Below, piece after piece: positions 9,298-9,629 of a DNA stretch of 9,629 nucleotides (positions within the stretch are counted from its first letter, which is position 1; each line of letters starts with the position of its first letter). The DNA lies in contig JAAYZQ010000133.1 in NCBI GenBank assembly GCA_012514775.1, positions 1 through 9,629 of the forward strand, read 5' to 3'. Source of the stretch: Anaerolineaceae bacterium (GTDB taxonomy: Bacteria > Chloroflexota > Anaerolineae > JAAYZQ01). The position numbers and the translations under genes are program-made. Under the pieces are notes generated by a model. The model was not told the origin of the DNA. It saw only the letters and a list, made by a program, of their open reading frames with translations, and did not search any database.

Positions 9298-9426
9298 ATG
9301 TTTCACCCAACGATATTGTTCGAGTTGACCAAAGACCGCCAGGCCGAATTGGCCCGCATTATGCGGCAGGCGAACCAGAAAAAGGCCGCGAAACAGGCTC
9401 GTCGCCCCTCTGACCGGAAGCAGTAG
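9298..9426 (+). CDS. 42-aa basic microprotein under c-di-AMP riboswitch control
   Basis: A 42-codon ORF (ATG 9298, TAG 9424-9426) with an ideal ribosome site, AGGAGG at 9286-9291, six bases from the start. The product begins MFHPTILFELTKDRQAEL. It has 11 Lys/Arg against 4 Asp/Glu, no Cys or Trp, and no transmembrane segment. Residues about 5-35 should form one amphipathic helix, and the tail is basic (KKAAKQARR, then PSDRK). From memory, short proteins with an 'HPT(I/L)..EL.K.RQA(E/D)L' start recur in Chloroflexota and Actinobacteria; this needs a search. All three leucines are TTG and one ATA is used, unlike the CTG-dominated neighbours. It sits alone between the riboswitch and a strong terminator, so it is the only protein the switch can control. 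Function is unknown; a regulatory or binding peptide is plausible. The ORF could also be mainly a readout of the RNA. Confidence 0.75.
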   Translation: MFHPTILFELTKDRQAELARIMRQANQKKAAKQARRPSDRKQ

Positions 9427-9445
9427 AACCGGTCGTTAGGCAGCC

Positions 9446-9486
9446 GAACCTCCGGAGTGTCCCCCACTCCGGAGGTTCTTTTTGTT
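9446..9486 (+). terminator. Strong intrinsic terminator after the microprotein
   Basis: GAACCTCCGGAGTG (9446-9459) and CACTCCGGAGGTTC (9465-9478) form a perfect 14-bp stem with a TCCCC loop, followed directly by TTTTTGTT. It closes the riboswitch transcript 20 bases past the microprotein's stop and isolates it from the next gene. Confidence 0.95.
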
Positions 9487-9513
9487 ACTCGAGTACCGCA
9501 GGCGGTCGTTTTA

Positions 9514-9522
9514 TGATATAAT
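9514..9522 (+). promoter_or_regulatory. Extended -10 promoter of the last gene
   Basis: TGA followed by a perfect TATAAT (9517-9522) makes an extended -10 element. No good -35 lies at 16-18 bases upstream, which extended -10 promoters tolerate. Transcription would start near 9529, leaving a short leader of about 37 bases before the ATG at 9566. Confidence 0.65.
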
Positions 9523-9565
9523 GGTCCTGCCCGACTGGAAATCACGCCGCGAGGAGAGGGTCAAC

Positions 9566-9629
9566 ATGAGCAGCGAGTACCCCGACATCCTGGGCGATCT
9601 GCTGGAAGCCCAGCAACGGTTCGAGGCCA
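9566..9629 (+). CDS. Unidentified protein, N-terminus only (partial)
   Basis: The gene starts at ATG 9566 after GAGGAGAGGG and runs off the window after 21 codons. The visible N-terminus, MSSEYPDILGDLLEAQQRFE, is acidic and helical with no signal peptide. That is too little to name a family. It has its own promoter and is separated from the microprotein by a strong terminator, so it is not under the riboswitch. Confidence 0.65.
   Translation, partial: MSSEYPDILGDLLEAQQRFEA

Noticed and set aside
9059..9545. Minus-strand open frames of 70 and 80 codons over the riboswitch and terminator
   Set aside because: They run across a structured RNA and a perfect terminator stem, lack ribosome sites, and show no family features.

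Overview
GC-rich bacterial DNA, dense with genes. It probably comes from a Chloroflexota lineage (Anaerolineae/Caldilineae/Ardenticatenia-like). That placement is an inference from several traits: a secreted DUF11-repeat protein ending in a short 'YLPL' tail, a NarL-type two-component pair, high-GC codon use with CTG-dominated leucine, and a c-di-AMP riboswitch in front of a very small ORF. No rRNA or other taxonomic marker is present. I saw no tRNA, CRISPR array, IS element or phage gene.

Layout. (1) Bases 1-910, + strand: the 3' end of a sensor histidine kinase overlaps a complete NarL/FixJ response regulator by 16 bases, and a terminator hairpin follows at 948-977. (2) Bases 1011-4478, - strand: a ureohydrolase (agmatinase/arginase-fold) gene lies 51 bases upstream of a gene for a large exported DUF11 protein with an inserted P-domain-like module. 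(3) Bases 4479-5036: a 558-base divergent intergenic region holds a good extended -10 promoter for uvrA, an operator-like palindrome and several small inverted repeats. (4) Bases 5037-9012, + strand: full-length uvrA (nucleotide excision repair), then 28 bases later a 312-aa protein with terpenoid-cyclase/prenyltransferase-like alpha-toroid motifs, probably in the same transcript. (5) Bases 9037-9486, + strand: a self-contained regulatory cassette of TTGACA/extended -10 promoter, c-di-AMP (ydaO/yuaA) riboswitch, probable expression-platform terminator, strong Shine-Dalgarno, 42-codon basic ORF and a perfect 14-bp terminator hairpin. (6) From 9514: a new extended -10 promoter and the first 21 codons of an unidentified gene that runs off the window.

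The blocks look functionally independent: signalling, guanidino-compound hydrolysis plus an envelope protein, DNA repair plus an unknown, and a second-messenger-controlled microprotein. The c-di-AMP riboswitch/microprotein cassette deserves the most attention. Next come the ureohydrolase lacking the usual substrate-binding glutamate and the DUF11 protein with a domain nested inside its first repeat.
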